A stretch of DNA of 64,000 bases, taken from assembly GCA_023159155.1 (NCBI GenBank), contig JAJNNX010000052.1:62001-126000 (forward strand). Direction: 5' to 3'. Position numbers and translations under genes: made by a program. This DNA is from Ustulina deusta. Taxonomy: Eukaryota; Ascomycota; Sordariomycetes; Xylariales; Xylariaceae. The notes below the pieces were generated by a model, which worked only from the letters and a program-made list of their open reading frames with translations, did no database searches and had not been told where the DNA came from. Positions 22,888 to 36,001 of this stretch are shown here, piece by piece (the stretch's first letter is position 1; each line of letters starts with the position of its first letter).

Positions 22888-25800
22888 GAACAGTCAAGCG
22901 GGTGTTTTTTTTAAGTCAATGCCTAATGACTGTCTCCTGCCTCTATTGGTTCGCCAAGGATATAGCAAGGCATACATAATCCAGCTGCCTCTAGATAAAC
23001 CTTAGAGCAGCTAGACGGACTCTCGCTTCCAATGATGGCTACCCCTCGAAGCGCCCTGGTTTGCGGTAATATTCGCCTATGCAAGAACTCACCTTTGAAG
23101 AACTCTCTCCCCTTGATGTAGGAAAGCAAGGCGTGGGGCTACGGACCTCTCCCTGCTCGCATCGTCAGTCTTTCCCTCAGCCTTCTTGCCATGTTGCTGA
23201 GTCCACAGTCTATATCTCATCCGCATTTGACACACAGTGAAGAACCATGGTCCGCAAGCCCACGTGGCTGTCGAGGTGGAATTGGTCCACATAGTGTACT
23301 CGTGGATATGCCACAGGCATCCCTCGGTGTCCGAAGTAACACCCCATAAAGGGCACAATCCAATAGAGAACCGTTGAAACTAGTGGTATATAGCACGAGG
23401 TTCAAGACCAACTCATCGTAGGTGGACCATAGCATTTCTCTCTCCCTTGAGAGTCTCGGGATTAAGCTAGAATGTTCATTAACTGCCGATGTTGGACAAG
23501 ACTCGATGGCTATGGCCTCGTGACTCTCGGCAGGACATTCCTCGAGCGAGGCCAGGTTGCTGAATCCTGTCCGTGACCGTTATTTTGATTGATTGTCTTG
23601 ACCGCCTCTCCAACTCCATCGTGACGAATTTGTGTGTGATTGCAGATCATGTGCGTGATGCGTTATGCAGAAATCATGCCCGCCCCGCCCTACGATGAAA
23701 CATAGACAGAGACTGCAAGATTCGAGAAGGGAGCGAAGAAATGGAGGGTCGCTGTAGTGGGAGAAAAAAAAAAGAGAGACTTGAATTCACCTCCACCTCA
23801 TGACTCCTACCCCCTTCTTGACCCTGTTGTCTACGCTAGGCGTGGCCGAAGGGCTAGGCGAATGCAAGCAGAAGCGGGATGGATACTAGATTTGTCAAAC
23901 AACTACACCCTTTGTGCACAGGCAGCCCGGACGACCTGTGACAATTTCTTCTACTTCTCCAACACTCTCGACCTGTTAGTTTGCAGATTGGACATTGTAT
24001 CCTTGGCGCTCATCGTTTTAGGGTTGCTTCCCTCCCTTGTCTCCGAAGTTCACCAGTAAGAGTGCGGCGTAGCTGCACGTCCAGAGAATAGTGTACGAGC
24101 GCTTAGAGAGTTCAGGTATCACACGACATGAGGGCAATGGCGAACGGCAAGCGGCATCGATTGATGGAGCTGGACTGTCAACGTGGCATGGACATTGTGG
24201 CCCTCGCGGACTTTGTCTCGTTCTATCGCAAGACCAACTAATGACTTAATAATGACAATAAAGATGACGACGACAACAGCGGTAATGCTTAACCTAGTTC
24301 TAGACACAAATATATCTTAGCCTTTGCCGCACTGCATGCTTAACGTAGCATTGCGTTGTGTGCAGGAATAAAAATAAAACGATTTCCTGTGCATTGAGTG
24401 AGGTAGTGTAGACGTATTAGGGTTGAATATTAGGTAGGTAGGTCACATCACAGCTACAGGAGTAACACAACCTTCAGCCCTCACTTGAATAATAAATATC
24501 AGTCCCGGATGTCTTGCAGAAATATTGAATGTGTCACAATATCCTAATCTACCCTTGCGAGATCTGATCATCCCATCATCTGTTTGATCTGCCCTTGACC
24601 TTGACCTGGTGATACTATATACAGTTTATTTATGCCTATTGACCGCCCTACCTTGCATGTCTCGAGTGAATACTACCTATCTACTTAAAGATGTACCAAT
24701 ATTATTTCCGTAAATTGAGTCTCTGCCTGTCCGTCTGTCTTGGACTGCGTTTGCCTGCCTACACGAACAGAGCAGAAGATTACATACCGAGGTCCACTAT
24801 AAGTAGGTAGTGTAAGGTAAATCACCCTGCAGCGCTTACTATCTAACCTCTTCCTCAATGGTCGTTCAAACGTGCCGGACGCGTAATTTATGTACCCCCC
24901 CCATAGAGTACTGTACTGTAGAGCGGGCCGAGACTAGGAAGGTTATGAACCGGCGCCGTGCTAGGAATGAGTGCCGGGGTGAAGGCCCTAACCGTTTATG
25001 TAGATACGTTCGGCGCAAATAAGCCGAAAGATGACCGCAGCTTGGACCCATTCAGAGTAATATGCCGCGGTCTATTCGTCTCTAACAAGACCGGTCTCTA
25101 CTTGGCCAGTCCTTGGCTATCTCCTTTTCTTCCATGTAACTTGTTGGTTAATAATCTCGTGTTGCTGACAATTTTGTCAGCGAGTTGCCGGCAATGAAAC
25201 TGCAGGGTCAAGGTTGAATGAAGCAGCGAGCAGCTAGACAGAGTGCAGCAGGTACTTATACACAAGAGGCGCATGGAATACTACGGTAGCATTCCTAATT
25301 TCCCGCTATGTTAGTCAGTAACAATTGTTGGTTGTGACCTAGGGAGATCATCATAGTGTAGGTCATAAGCTCTGAAACAAGAATCATAGCATGCAGTAGT
25401 ATCTATAATAGATAGAATTGCATGCGCTATGATACCTTTTGACAAGAAGAAACAAGAAAGAAAAAAAAAACACCAGGTGAAGACATAGGAAAAGAGTGCG
25501 CCTAGAGTAAGTAGGTAATCCGTGAGGATATGTAAACTGGTATTGTACAGTATTTCCCTTGCTTCTCGGCGCATAGCCGATTTATTCTAGCCAACCTGGC
25601 ATCTGCACACGTGCGGGAAAACGAAAAAGGGACCACACCCCTATCACTGTAGGGCTTAGGTCTAACTTGATTCTGTGTCGGCCAAGCTTTGGTCTCGTCG
25701 AGACGAACGAACCACACAACTATCTTGGCCAAGTACATCGGTACGTAACGGTAGTACGCTAGTAGTGGCGGCCACTACCGGAAGACACTAAGTTAAATAC

Positions 25801-26953
25801 ATAGACTCTAGCTAAGATCTGTCCTGAGACGAACGGTGCTCACCTTAGCACTGTTGTTCGTTGACGAAGAGTAAGGATGCTAGCCATGAACAAGGCCGAC
25901 CGAAACATTGCACATGGTGTCATAGCTCTAGCGGTACATCCCAATGGGTCGTTTTCCGCGCCCCAACGATACTACACTACAGTAGTAACATGGCAGGATA
26001 GGTAGGAGGATGCCCAAGGTGCTTCGCAGCCGCACAAAAGGCAAATGCACGGTTGATGCGTCGCAGGAAGGATCCGTCATCTGCCCACACGACAAGCCCA
26101 ATCACAGAGCGCTCGTTGGTCCGTCACCGAGAGTCCTCTCTGTCGTGGTGTGTGCGACTACGATTTGTGCTCGTCGCGGGCCACCACCAAGAAAAGACCT
26201 GATTCAGCCCAATATGGATCCCGGGGCCCTCCAGCTATTATTGTCATTTTCACCATATTACTGTTATAGTTATTGTCGAATAGCGATGAAAACAGGTGCA
26301 TTGCCGACGGCTGATGATGCAGGCTTTCCCACGAGCTTCATACATCCACATATCCAGCCACCTCTACACACCCATTGTTCACTGCCACTACTACTATATC
26401 ACCCTACGATATAATACAGTCGCACCTGCATAGAACGTGAGGAACAAACCAACAGACCTACATACATACATACGACATACGGCCCGTGGCATAGACATAT
26501 CTCCCTTCTTGCAGATTAACACGCAAGTAAGACTTGGACCCAGTCGCCGTTGTTGGCAGCTCGGCTTCATTTCTGGAGATCGTCCTCGCTTAGAGGGGAT
26601 CCCCTGAATGGCACGTCCATTGTCTCTCGGCTTGTTTCTCTTAAATTTTATCGGGTAGCCAATGCGTGAGTTGGCGGGTCAGGGCGAATGTCAACGGAGC
26701 GAAGGGCGGGACCTTTTCGAATACACCTAACACCATTCAGCAGCACTCGACTTGACTCGAAACCACCAGAGGATGGAGTAGGTGTCAGCAATCCCATGTT
26801 CCTTATTCGACTTATTACAGCTGAATCGCCACCCAAAAGGAGAAAAGAAGAAGAAAAAAAGAACCCAGCCAGATCTCTCGACTGGGTTTTAGCGTTGAGT
26901 TATTAGACTATACGTATAATTCTATACAAGATAGAGCTAGACGGCAACGAAGA
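22888..26953. other. 4.1-kb gene-poor intergenic region
   Basis: Several 60-135-codon frames exist (for example minus strand 23089-23358 and plus strand 26010-26414), but none has recognisable domains or a spliced continuation I could support. The sequence is otherwise unremarkable, with short tetranucleotide runs such as TACA near 26460. Confidence 0.5.
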
Positions 26954-28163
26954 ATGACCTCACGACAACAGGTGAGTATATTTACATCAAAAGCGATGCC
27001 CACACCTTTCAAAACACTCACTCTTGCAGAAATCATCTGTTCCAAAAGGCGGAAGAAATTCCGGCTCTAGGGCGACTGCGGCGGAAGAGGAGCCACCGTA
27101 TATCGAGGCTTTCGGTCATAAATATCACTATTCCGGTAGGATATTCGTGCCATTCGACGAGAAAGAACAGCAACGCATGGAACTCCATCACAAGTTGTTC
27201 AGACACTGCTTAAACGGTGCTCTCACAGCTACGCGGATCCCCTTAAATGTCGAGAATATCTTAGATCTTGGGAGCGGAACGGGACTGTGGCCTCTAGAGA
27301 TGGCTGTCAGATACCCGCAGGCTAACATTCTCGGCATCGACATATCTCGGATCCAAAAGACAAACGCCGTCCCACCCAACGTAAAGTTTGCGATCGGCAA
27401 CGTCGAGAATCCTTGGCCCACTCCCGCGGACTCGATAGACTTCCTGCACATCCGTGGTCTAGCGGGTGGTGTCACTGAGTGGTCAGACTTGTTCAAACAG
27501 GCTTACGAGAAGCTCAAGCCAGGTGGACTCCTCGAATGGACCGAGATGGCCATCCAGGTCTTCGATTTCGACAGCAATCTCGGCGATACCGAGCTGTGTC
27601 CCAAGTTCCTAAACTTGTGGCGCGACCTTAGCAAGCGCAACAACATCGATTTCACCCCTTCGCCCAACGGTCCCGCCTGGCTTGTCGATGCCGGCTTCGA
27701 GAACATAGCCCAGCGGATCGAGATTCTACCTATAGGGGACTGGGCCCAGGACGAAAAGCTACAAACTCGACAGACGCTGATGAATACCATTTCCAGCGAG
27801 CACTTTGGTATATTAGCCAGCATCATCACCCCCTACTAAAGATTCGACTAATAGCGTGATAACTAGAAAATCACTGCGGACTCTTATTCACGAATTGTGG
27901 ATGGACACGAGAACAATTCGACGCCATAGCACCGACGTTCTTCAGCGAGCTTCATGCCGAGTCCAAAAAGCCCTACACCACGGTGTAAGAAACGCCTTTT
28001 CTCACTTACCTACCTGCCTTCCCACCAATTCCCTCCCTTTTCTCTTTTTTTTTTTTTTTTCCTCACACACACCCATCACCCAATTACTCGCTAACTTGAA
28101 ACCAAATACACCAACAGAGTCTTCACCACAGCAAGAAAGCCCCGCCTAGAAGAAGCCCAATAG
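26954..28163 (+). CDS. LaeA-like class I SAM-dependent methyltransferase
   Basis: Exons 26954-26971, 27030-27807, 27867-27984 and 28118-28163 give 319 aa. The first exon codes only six residues, and the 133-bp third intron contains a long T tract. Motif I is intact (ILDLGSGTG, D85-G91), followed by the acidic strand LGIDIS, the motif IV region with DSIDFLHIRG, and the post-domain LKPGGLLEWTE typical of fungal LaeA-like/UMTA enzymes. The spliced C-terminus ends in the family-typical VVFTTARKP. Without the last two introns the frame would stop early at 27839 and lose this conserved end, which supports the model. Family members methylate small metabolites or act as regulators of secondary metabolism; no biosynthetic core gene is nearby, so the substrate is unknown. 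Confidence 0.88.
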
Positions 28164-29007
28164 ACCACCCAAGATCAGGTAGACAGACCCATCTAGCGGC
28201 CATGACCCTATATGCCGAGGTGGCGAATTTCTGCAAATAAGACACCGTTGGTTATTCCCACCTCATCCTACGTCGTGCGGGCTCTCCGCATGACGACTTT
28301 CTCCTTTCCAAAGTATCGATAGCCGTCCTCATTGGAGGAGGAAGATCATGCGGTTGCTTCGGCCTATTTTGCTCTGGATCAGGTCAACACCCGCATATAC
28401 GCACTCAGCACATACACATACCTTACCTACCTCCACACCTGAACCTCCCACACATACATAATCGACCAACATACTCTTCGCCTTTGACAGGGACCTTGCT
28501 CAGTCTGACACACGTCAGACCTTAGTTGCAGGACCATAAACCCCGAGATCCAATAACCCACCGTGTTGTTATGGGCTCCCGACGCCATCACATCAGCTCG
28601 CACTGCATGAGATGCACGAAGTGTCACATCTCAGCCTCTTGACCGTTATCCGCCATCTATACATACATCCAGGTATCTAATCAAGATGATGATAACTATT
28701 TTGTGGTTAAATCCGAGAATATTACAAAGAAACCTTTACATATTGTATCCTCGACATGTCAATGTACATGACAATTACCGAGACCCGGAAGTTTTCTTCT
28801 TCTTGCACTATCTCAAGTATCACGTAGATCGTGGGGGACTTCCAAACGCCTCTCCTAGGGTTCTCGTGGATGTCAAGACGGAGTTACCCAATAATTAGGC
28901 CTCTACCTAGCTCATTGTATGATAGCTATGGCGATCACTAATCACTCAAAGTGTCGAGTCCGAAGTTCTCTGAAATCTAGTCGATATAAGCAAGAAAGTG
29001 GCAACAA

Positions 29008-29010
<3 letters not shown>

Positions 29011-29052
<42 letters not shown>
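29011..29052 (+). repeat. (CA)21 microsatellite
   Basis: Uninterrupted CA dinucleotide tract of 42 bp. Its intact CpA steps show that RIP did not reach this flank of the transposon. Confidence 0.97.
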
Positions 29053-29057
<5 letters not shown>

Positions 29058-29220
29058 TTATCACATCTCTCTACTTACAGAATATGTAGCTGACAATGAA
29101 ATTATAAATCCTCACTTCCCCGAGCTCGCCACACGTCGCATAAACTAACTCACTTACTTACTTCCATTCCAACTCACCCACTCCCTTCCCTTCCCTTCGC
29201 TTCACTTCACTTACACCAAA

Positions 29221-29260
29221 CACCCAGCTACACCCAGCTACACCCGGCTACACCCAGCTA
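29221..29260 (+). repeat. 10-bp minisatellite, four units
   Basis: Four tandem copies of CACCCAGCTA, the third with one A-to-G change. Confidence 0.95.
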
Positions 29261-29501
29261 TCACAACGCACATGGTAAAAGTAACAGTACGCTAAGCGTA
29301 CGATAACCAATAATAACCAAAGCCCCGTTCTTCTTTACCGTAGTCGACATTTTTCCCCCCTTCTCCTCGTTCGTTAGCTGCAAGCCACGTCCACATGCAT
29401 GCATGCATGATCCGGCGTATTCTCCCCATCCCACGAACACAAATCCACACCGCATATACTAGGTAGTATACGCACGTACGTACGTACAGTCTGCGCCCAC
29501 C

Positions 29502-29619
29502 TGTCACATGACCCGCATATCCACTATAAGTAGCAGTATATACACAGTAGCCACAGTATAGATCCTCCATCCGTTCTACAACTCCAATACACTCTAATTA
29601 ATCTATTTATACTATTATA
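29502..29619 (+). repeat. 5' LTR (118 bp), RIP-mutated only at its 3' end
   Basis: Starts TGTCACATGACC. The first 94 bp differ from the 3' LTR at four transitions. The last 24 bp differ at nine positions; in all nine the 5' LTR carries A or T where the 3' LTR carries G or C, almost all in CpA/TpG context. The original CA end now reads TA. Confidence 0.95.
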
Positions 29620-29622
29620 AAT

Positions 29623-29630
29623 TAGTAGCT
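29623..29630 (+). other. Primer-binding site, RIP-altered
   Basis: TAGTAGCT begins 3 bp after the 5' LTR. It equals TGGTAGCT, the complement of an initiator tRNA-Met 3' end (..AGCTACCA), apart from one TpG-to-TpA change. Confidence 0.6.
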
Positions 29631-32600
29631 AGCGATTGTTGCGCTATTAACCGCTATTACTATTGTTTTTTTTACTAGCTTAGCTTAATTAACCTATTAC
29701 TATCTAGAGCTACCCCAGGGTTATTATTACTCCTTTCCCTAATCATATAGCCTCAGACCTCTATACTAATAACCTATCGCCCTAAAGATCTCCTTTTAAT
29801 ACACTAGCTACACAAGTTTATTAGTACAGATTACCCCTTAGCTACATTAGTTACAAATCAAAACATTTAATTTGCTTAAAACTTAGCACCTAATACTAAC
29901 TATACTATAAAGCTAAAACTCAATTATTTGCTTGCCTAAGTTAAATCTTGCTATTAATTTATTATATTTTTTAAATACTAAAAAAAACATATTCTATACG
30001 CTAAACAAAAAAATCTACTACTAAATAATCTGCTATTTTTTTTAAAACAACTAAATATATTATTATTAAAACAAAACATATTATTATTTTAAAAAAACAT
30101 AGCAATTACTTTGCTTTATAAGCAGCAAACACTACTTATTATATTAAATAAACCTATTAATTCTTAAAACTTTAAAAATTTATTAGTTCGCTTTAACAAG
30201 TTTTATATTTATAATTTACTATTTTTTTTAAATATCTTTTATTAAAAGATCTTTTAACTAATAATATAGCTATACTACTTATTACAAAAAAAGTTTAGCG
30301 CTTTTTTTAAAACGTTATTACTTATTAAAATAAACGTTATATCTAAAATATAGCAGTACTACTAGCTATATAGTTTATCTAAAACATTTAAAATATAGCC
30401 TAGCTTTTAATTATAGTTTAGCAATAAAAAACTATATTAGAACTTTAATCCGTTAATATAAATTACTTTAATCCTAGCGCTAAAATTTTTATATTTATAA
30501 AACTTATTACTAATAATAAAATTACTAAATATATAAATATTTATGCTTTTACGAACCGCTTTAAACATTTAGCTATTTAATAAACTAAAGCTAAAATATA
30601 AAAAGTCTAAACTTAATATTTTTTAAGTTTAGTTTTAATTTAGTATTTATAAGTTTTATTTAAAATAAATTGTAAGCTTTTAAAAATAGCTACTATTTAA
30701 GCTATTTTTAACAAACTTATTAAATAATTTAAGTTTTTATAGTTTATAGCAATAGCTAAACTTTAAGCTTATAAGTTTATACTAAAAAATATTTATAAAA
30801 ATTATAATATAATAGGTTTTGTTTAATATATTATTTAGAACGCTAAAAGTTATAATTAAAATAATACAAATTAGCTAAAAGCTGCTTTTAAAACTTTTAA
30901 TAAAAATATCTAAAGCTAACTTATTATTTTTATTAAAACTACTATAATAAATATTTTTATTACATAAATCTGTAAACGTAAAGGCATACTAAAAAAAATA
31001 GCTTATAAAAAATATATTATACTTTTTTAGTAAATAAATAATACAAACTTTTTTTTTTTTTGTTTATCTTTTTTTTAAAATAGGACTAATAATTTTTAAT
31101 ATATACAATAGTACTAGCGTAGGCATAAAAATAACCTAAGTTAATATAACAAAAGTATTTTCTAATATAACCTTTAATATTTACAACTTTAGTAACCCTA
31201 AACCTAAAGCCTATACTATTAATATATACCTTAACCATATAGTCAGCCCTAGAATTCACCCCAAACTTAGCAAGGTTTTATGTCTTAGTAATAGTAATAA
31301 TAGTAGTAGCAGTAGTAGTAGCCTGCTTAGCTATATTAATAGCCCGTATAAGTACTAAACCTTCCTCTAGTTAATACTATTTTATATAAGCAACATCTGC
31401 CTGCTCTGCTACTTAAAAAACTAGCTTAATAGCAGCCAAAATAGCAGCTAAAAAATTAAAAAGCATATTATAATAAAAAATATTTAGAATAGGATTACTT
31501 ATTTAATAACTGGTCCGAAATATATAATGTTTATTTTTAACAAGAAAAAAAAACCCTACTAGTATAATTGTTTAATTAAAAGGATTTTACTAATATAAAA
31601 ACTAATTTTCTTTAATTTATAAAAAAAACCCTTTATATTACGTATTATGCTTTTTTGTTAGCTAGAAAAAATATAACTATATACGGACCTTTTTTAAAAC
31701 TAGCTAAAAACTATAGATTTATTATAATTTATTATTTATTTAGCAATTTTAAGCCTAGCAGTTTTAGATTATATAGTTTTAAATATATTAAAATTTATTA
31801 GATTTATATAATAATTTTTTTTAGCAATAATATGTTTTATAAATATTTTTGCAAAAATTATAAAGCTACTAAAGCTTTAATTTAACAAATTTAGTATAAG
31901 ATAAGCATTAAAAATATGTTTAACCCAGCGCTAAAACAAAATATAGTTTTTTTAAAAAAAATTCTTTTTATTATTTATTCGATAGCACTATTAATTAGTA
32001 TAAGCATAAGTTTTAGCTTCTAGTTTTATAACTATTTTAAATTTTATATTATATTTAACCTATAAGATCTAATATATTAACTAAACGTATATAATAATAT
32101 AAAATACTTAAAAATATTAAAAAATAAAGCCTAAATTAAAAAAAACTATACCTATATTATTTAAAAAAAACAAGCTATTTTTTTTATATTAAAAAGTTTT
32201 AGCGCTACGCTTTATACTTCTAATAACTACATTATAATAAATATATACTTCTAAAGCAAAGCTATATTATCCGGCTAAATAACTATAGCTTATTTTGTCC
32301 GTAAAGTTATAGTTATAAATAATTTTTAAACATATATACTAATTAGTATAAACGTACTAAAACTAAAAAAATTTAATATTTTAATATTTTAGAAATAAAC
32401 TATTATATAGTCCTGCAATATAACTATTTTAATAAATATTATACTATATAGCAAGCTTTAAAATATTTTAATTGTTACAATAGAACCTAAAATAATATAA
32501 CCTAACAGTTATATATTAGTTTTTATATATTATATAACTATAAATAATAGTTAGAACTTTTTTTTCGAACTATCCAAATTATAAGTTAATATATTTGCTA

Positions 32601-33238
32601 TATTTATTAATATAGTAATATTTAAAATTCTTATCTATAATAATATAGATTAACTAGTAAAGATTTCTGCTAATTATATTGTTAGATACTTAATAATAAT
32701 AAATTTAGAGTATATAGCTTATTAGATTAAAAAAGTTAGCGCTTTAGCTACTGCAGAGTTTGTTTTATATAAATTATCCTGCTTTAAAAAAAATCAAATA
32801 TATTTTATTATAATATTTATATATAACTTAGAACATATAGTCAAGTATTTATATACTAGCATTAATATTTATAATAACCTAATTAACCTAAAGCTTTTTA
32901 TAAAAATAAATATACTATTAAATAAATATAAAATTGTATTTAAGAATATAAAGTTTGCGGATATTTTTAAAAATAAATAAATAAAAGTCTAGCTTAAGCT
33001 AGACTAATAAAAAAATATTTTTAAGTATTATTAGATCTATTCTTTAAACTAAAATAGCTAAAAAGTAGTTAAAAATATAATTAATAAGCTTATAGTATAT
33101 AATAAAGCTTATAGAACTAAAAAGCTAGTTTTGTTCTTTTTTTTAGTTTTTATAATTTAAAAAATCTAATAAATTATAAAAACTACATTAGCTTGCAGCC
33201 AAATAAAAAAAATATAGCCTTAGCAATTACTAATGCTA
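29631..33238 (+). pseudogene. Eroded gag and N-terminal pol region of the chromovirus
   Basis: Position between the primer site and RT implies gag and protease. Sequence is too A/T-saturated to identify capsid or zinc-knuckle motifs. A patch at about 31225-31440 retains normal base composition and a run of Ser-like codons. A possible protease remnant lies near 32580 in the same frame as RT, but I could not confirm its catalytic residues. Confidence 0.5.
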
Positions 33239-33870
33239 TATATAATTAAAAAAAAAAACAATAAAATAGTTATCAATATTAGACCACTTAATAAAGTTAC
33301 TTTTTAAAATACTTATTTAATATAAACCTAAAACAAAATTATAAACTATATTACTAATAAGCTATACTAAATAGTTTTTAATATTATTATATTTTATTAC
33401 TAATAAAAAGTCTACCTAAGTTTATAATAAGCTTTTATAATTAGTATATATAAAAAGCAATATATATTTATATATGCTATAATAAGCTATAAAAATAATA
33501 ACACATATATATAGCATTAAATAGATTTTTTTTTATAAAATATAATTGCTAAGTTATACTGCAATAATATAGTTATCCTATTTGCTATATTAAAAAATTA
33601 TATTTATAACCTATAAAATATTTTTGTAATATTTTACAACAAAAATATTAATATAAAACTTTCTAAGTTATATATTAGATTTCCTAGTATAGTTATACTA
33701 AAAAGATTAGTCAATTTTTTTAGTATAATAATTATAGTTAAACAGTTCGATATAATTAAAAGGTTTAAGTTTTTAGAAATATTTAAAGATTTAAAGATTT
33801 TTATTAGCTTTATAATTTAGCTAAGGACTACTTGTTTGCTATATAGGATTTTTATTAAGCTTTTTAAGCA
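33239..33870 (+). pseudogene. Reverse transcriptase remnant
   Basis: In the frame with codons starting at positions equal to 2 mod 3, the conserved RT blocks are readable in order: a KKK..RPLNKV block (33248-33300), an FFYQ-like block near 33400, and the active-site motif at 33557-33568, where YxDD now reads YCNN. A downstream block beginning FKDL at 33782 matches the segment between RT and RNase H of fungal Gypsy elements. Stops replace Gln and Trp codons as expected from RIP. Confidence 0.88.
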
Positions 33871-34381
33871 GGCCAAATTAAATTAATTTAAATATATTTA
33901 ATATATATAAGCTACTATAGTAATATTTACTTTTTTTATTAAAAAAAAACATATAACATTTATATAAATTAAAGAAACTTTTTTTAATAATATTTTTTTA
34001 GCTTTCTGTTTACTAGTTTAATAACTATTCGCTAATTTTAATATATTTGCTAATAATATAAATATAAAAATATACTATATTAAAAATAAAGTTATTTTTA
34101 AAATAATATAAAATAAAATTATTATTAATTATCTTTTAAAGCATACTATTTAGATTATAGCTTTTTTTTAATATTTTTTAACTAATACTAAAATAAAGTA
34201 TTAGCTTACCAAAATAAAATTATATAGTTTTATTTAATTCTTTAAAAAATATTACTATTAGTTTAATACTACAAAGGTTTTTTTACCGATTATTTTTATT
34301 AATTATAAAAATATCTTAGGCTTATAAAAATAGTTAAACATTATAAACTTTATAGTAGCAAACAATATTAATAAGCAAATT

Positions 34382-34480
34382 GTTTAAGTATTAGAATATA
34401 TTAGCTAATTTAAAATATAAGTTTTTTATAAACCGGGTTAATACTATATTATTTCTAATATACTTAATAAGCTCTTAAAA
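34382..34480 (+). pseudogene. RNase H C-terminal remnant
   Basis: Same frame as RT: LEYIS, then VFYKPG at 34421-34438, then a stretch matching the conserved end of the Gypsy RNase H domain ((Y/H)(R/K)PG..H.(I/V)PDALS-like), with RIP-type stops at former Gln/Trp codons. Confidence 0.85.
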
Positions 34481-34989
34481 AACTTTTTGTATTATATCGC
34501 TAACCCTAACTTAATAAATTTTGGTAATTTAGATTAGTTGCTAAATAATTACAAAAAGTACTAAGCTATATATTAAATATTGCAATAAATCTAGCTACTA
34601 CTAATATAAACAATTAATCCTAAATTAAATAATCTTAATATTAATACAGATTTTAATATTTTACTAAGTAACCTAACCTAAAATTTAGTTTTGTTAATTA
34701 TAGTTAACCTAGAGTTTAAAAATTAGCTTTAAAAAAATTACCTAAAAATTTTTTTTTTTAAAATAACGCTAGATATATTAAAAAAAAAAGCTATACTAGT
34801 ACTTTAAGATTAAGCTAGCTTGCTTTTTTATATTAACAAAAATTTATTATAGTTTTAAACAAATATTGCTATAAACCGCTTTTATATTTTATAATTATAT
34901 TTTTTTAATTTTTGAAATATTATTTATAAATCTAATTATATTAATTATAAAAAGCTAATATATTTTTTATAATTATTTTATATTTATTA

Positions 34990-35920
34990 AAAGCTAAAAC
35001 GTTTTAAAAAATATATTAATAAATACCTAAAATACTAAGTTCTATAGCTATACAGATATAAACTTTATAAAAATTTATAGCTAATCCTTTTTTTATTATA
35101 TTTATACTATTAGATTATAATTAATTTTATTATAGTTTTACCCTTAATTGCAAGCAGTTTTAATTCTGCTATAATAGTTATATATAAACTAATTAAAAAA
35201 ACTTAATTTATACTTAGCAGTAAAAAATAAATAGCTAAACAATAAAACTAAGCTTTAATTAAAAAACTTTTTATTATTAAATAAAAAATCTTTAAAGTTA
35301 TTATTTCTAACTAAAACTTTAAGTTTTTATTAAATTTCTAGTTAGCAATTTAAAAAAAACTTAGTACTAAATTATTATACGCTGCAATATATTACTTATA
35401 AACTAATAGCTAATCCAAAATTATTATATAAATAGTATAATTAATCTTTTAATATTATATCTACGCTATAAATAATCTAACTAAATAGCTCTAAACATTC
35501 CTTTAGCTATAGTTTAAGTATAATAATTCTAAATATACTATAACAAATAAATTTCTAAACAAGTTAGCTTATAGCTTTTTTTTTGCTAGCATTATAAATA
35601 TATTTATATATTATTAAATATTCTATAAAAATAAACAGTTAATTTTTTTTTCTGCTATATAGATTAAAGCAGTAAATATTATTGTTTTAGTATTTATAAC
35701 TATAAAAAAATATTATAACGCCTAAAAATAGCTAAGATTTTTTAATATTAATAACTAAGTTTTTTTTAGGTTTTATAAAAAATATAATATTTTTTTTATT
35801 TTAGTATTAGAACTAAAAATATTACAATAGTACGCCGGACCTTTTTATATTTTTAAAAAAATCGGTATATTAGCTTACAAGTTAAATTTATTTTAATACA
35901 ACATATAAATTTACAATATT
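34990..35920 (+). pseudogene. Integrase remnant with D,D35E spacing and GPF module
   Basis: Same frame. The zinc-finger CxxC has become YxxY (35024-35026, 35033-35035). The catalytic triad sits at 35123-35125, 35309-35311 and 35417-35419 and now reads N, N, K. Second and third positions are 36 codons apart, exactly the DD35E spacing. Family-typical strings remain, such as KVIIS (35294-35308) and STKLLYAA. The C-terminal GPF module (GPF..FKKIG.LAYKL) starts at 35837. Confidence 0.9.
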
Positions 35921-36001
35921 ATTTTAATAAATTATTTTAAACTAGCTATATTTAATAAATATAACTGTTTATTTCTATTTATTAGTCTAATCTATATAAT
36001 A

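Larger units (their letters stand above)
28164..29496. other. Intergenic, rich in simple repeats, bordering the retrotransposon
   Basis: No gene recognised. It contains a CA microsatellite, C/T-rich strings, a 10-bp minisatellite and short CATG/CGTA runs just before the transposon insertion point. Confidence 0.6.

Noticed and set aside
24793..24806. 14-bp match to the LTR (TCCACTATAAGTAG), considered as a solo-LTR fragment
   Set aside because: Similarity does not extend on either side, so chance is as likely.
26010..26414. 134-codon ATG frame
   Set aside because: No domain, low-complexity Pro/His/Thr C-terminus and no supporting context.
29221..29260. Tandem repeat considered as CRISPR-like
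   Set aside because: Units are contiguous with no spacers; it is a minisatellite in a eukaryote.
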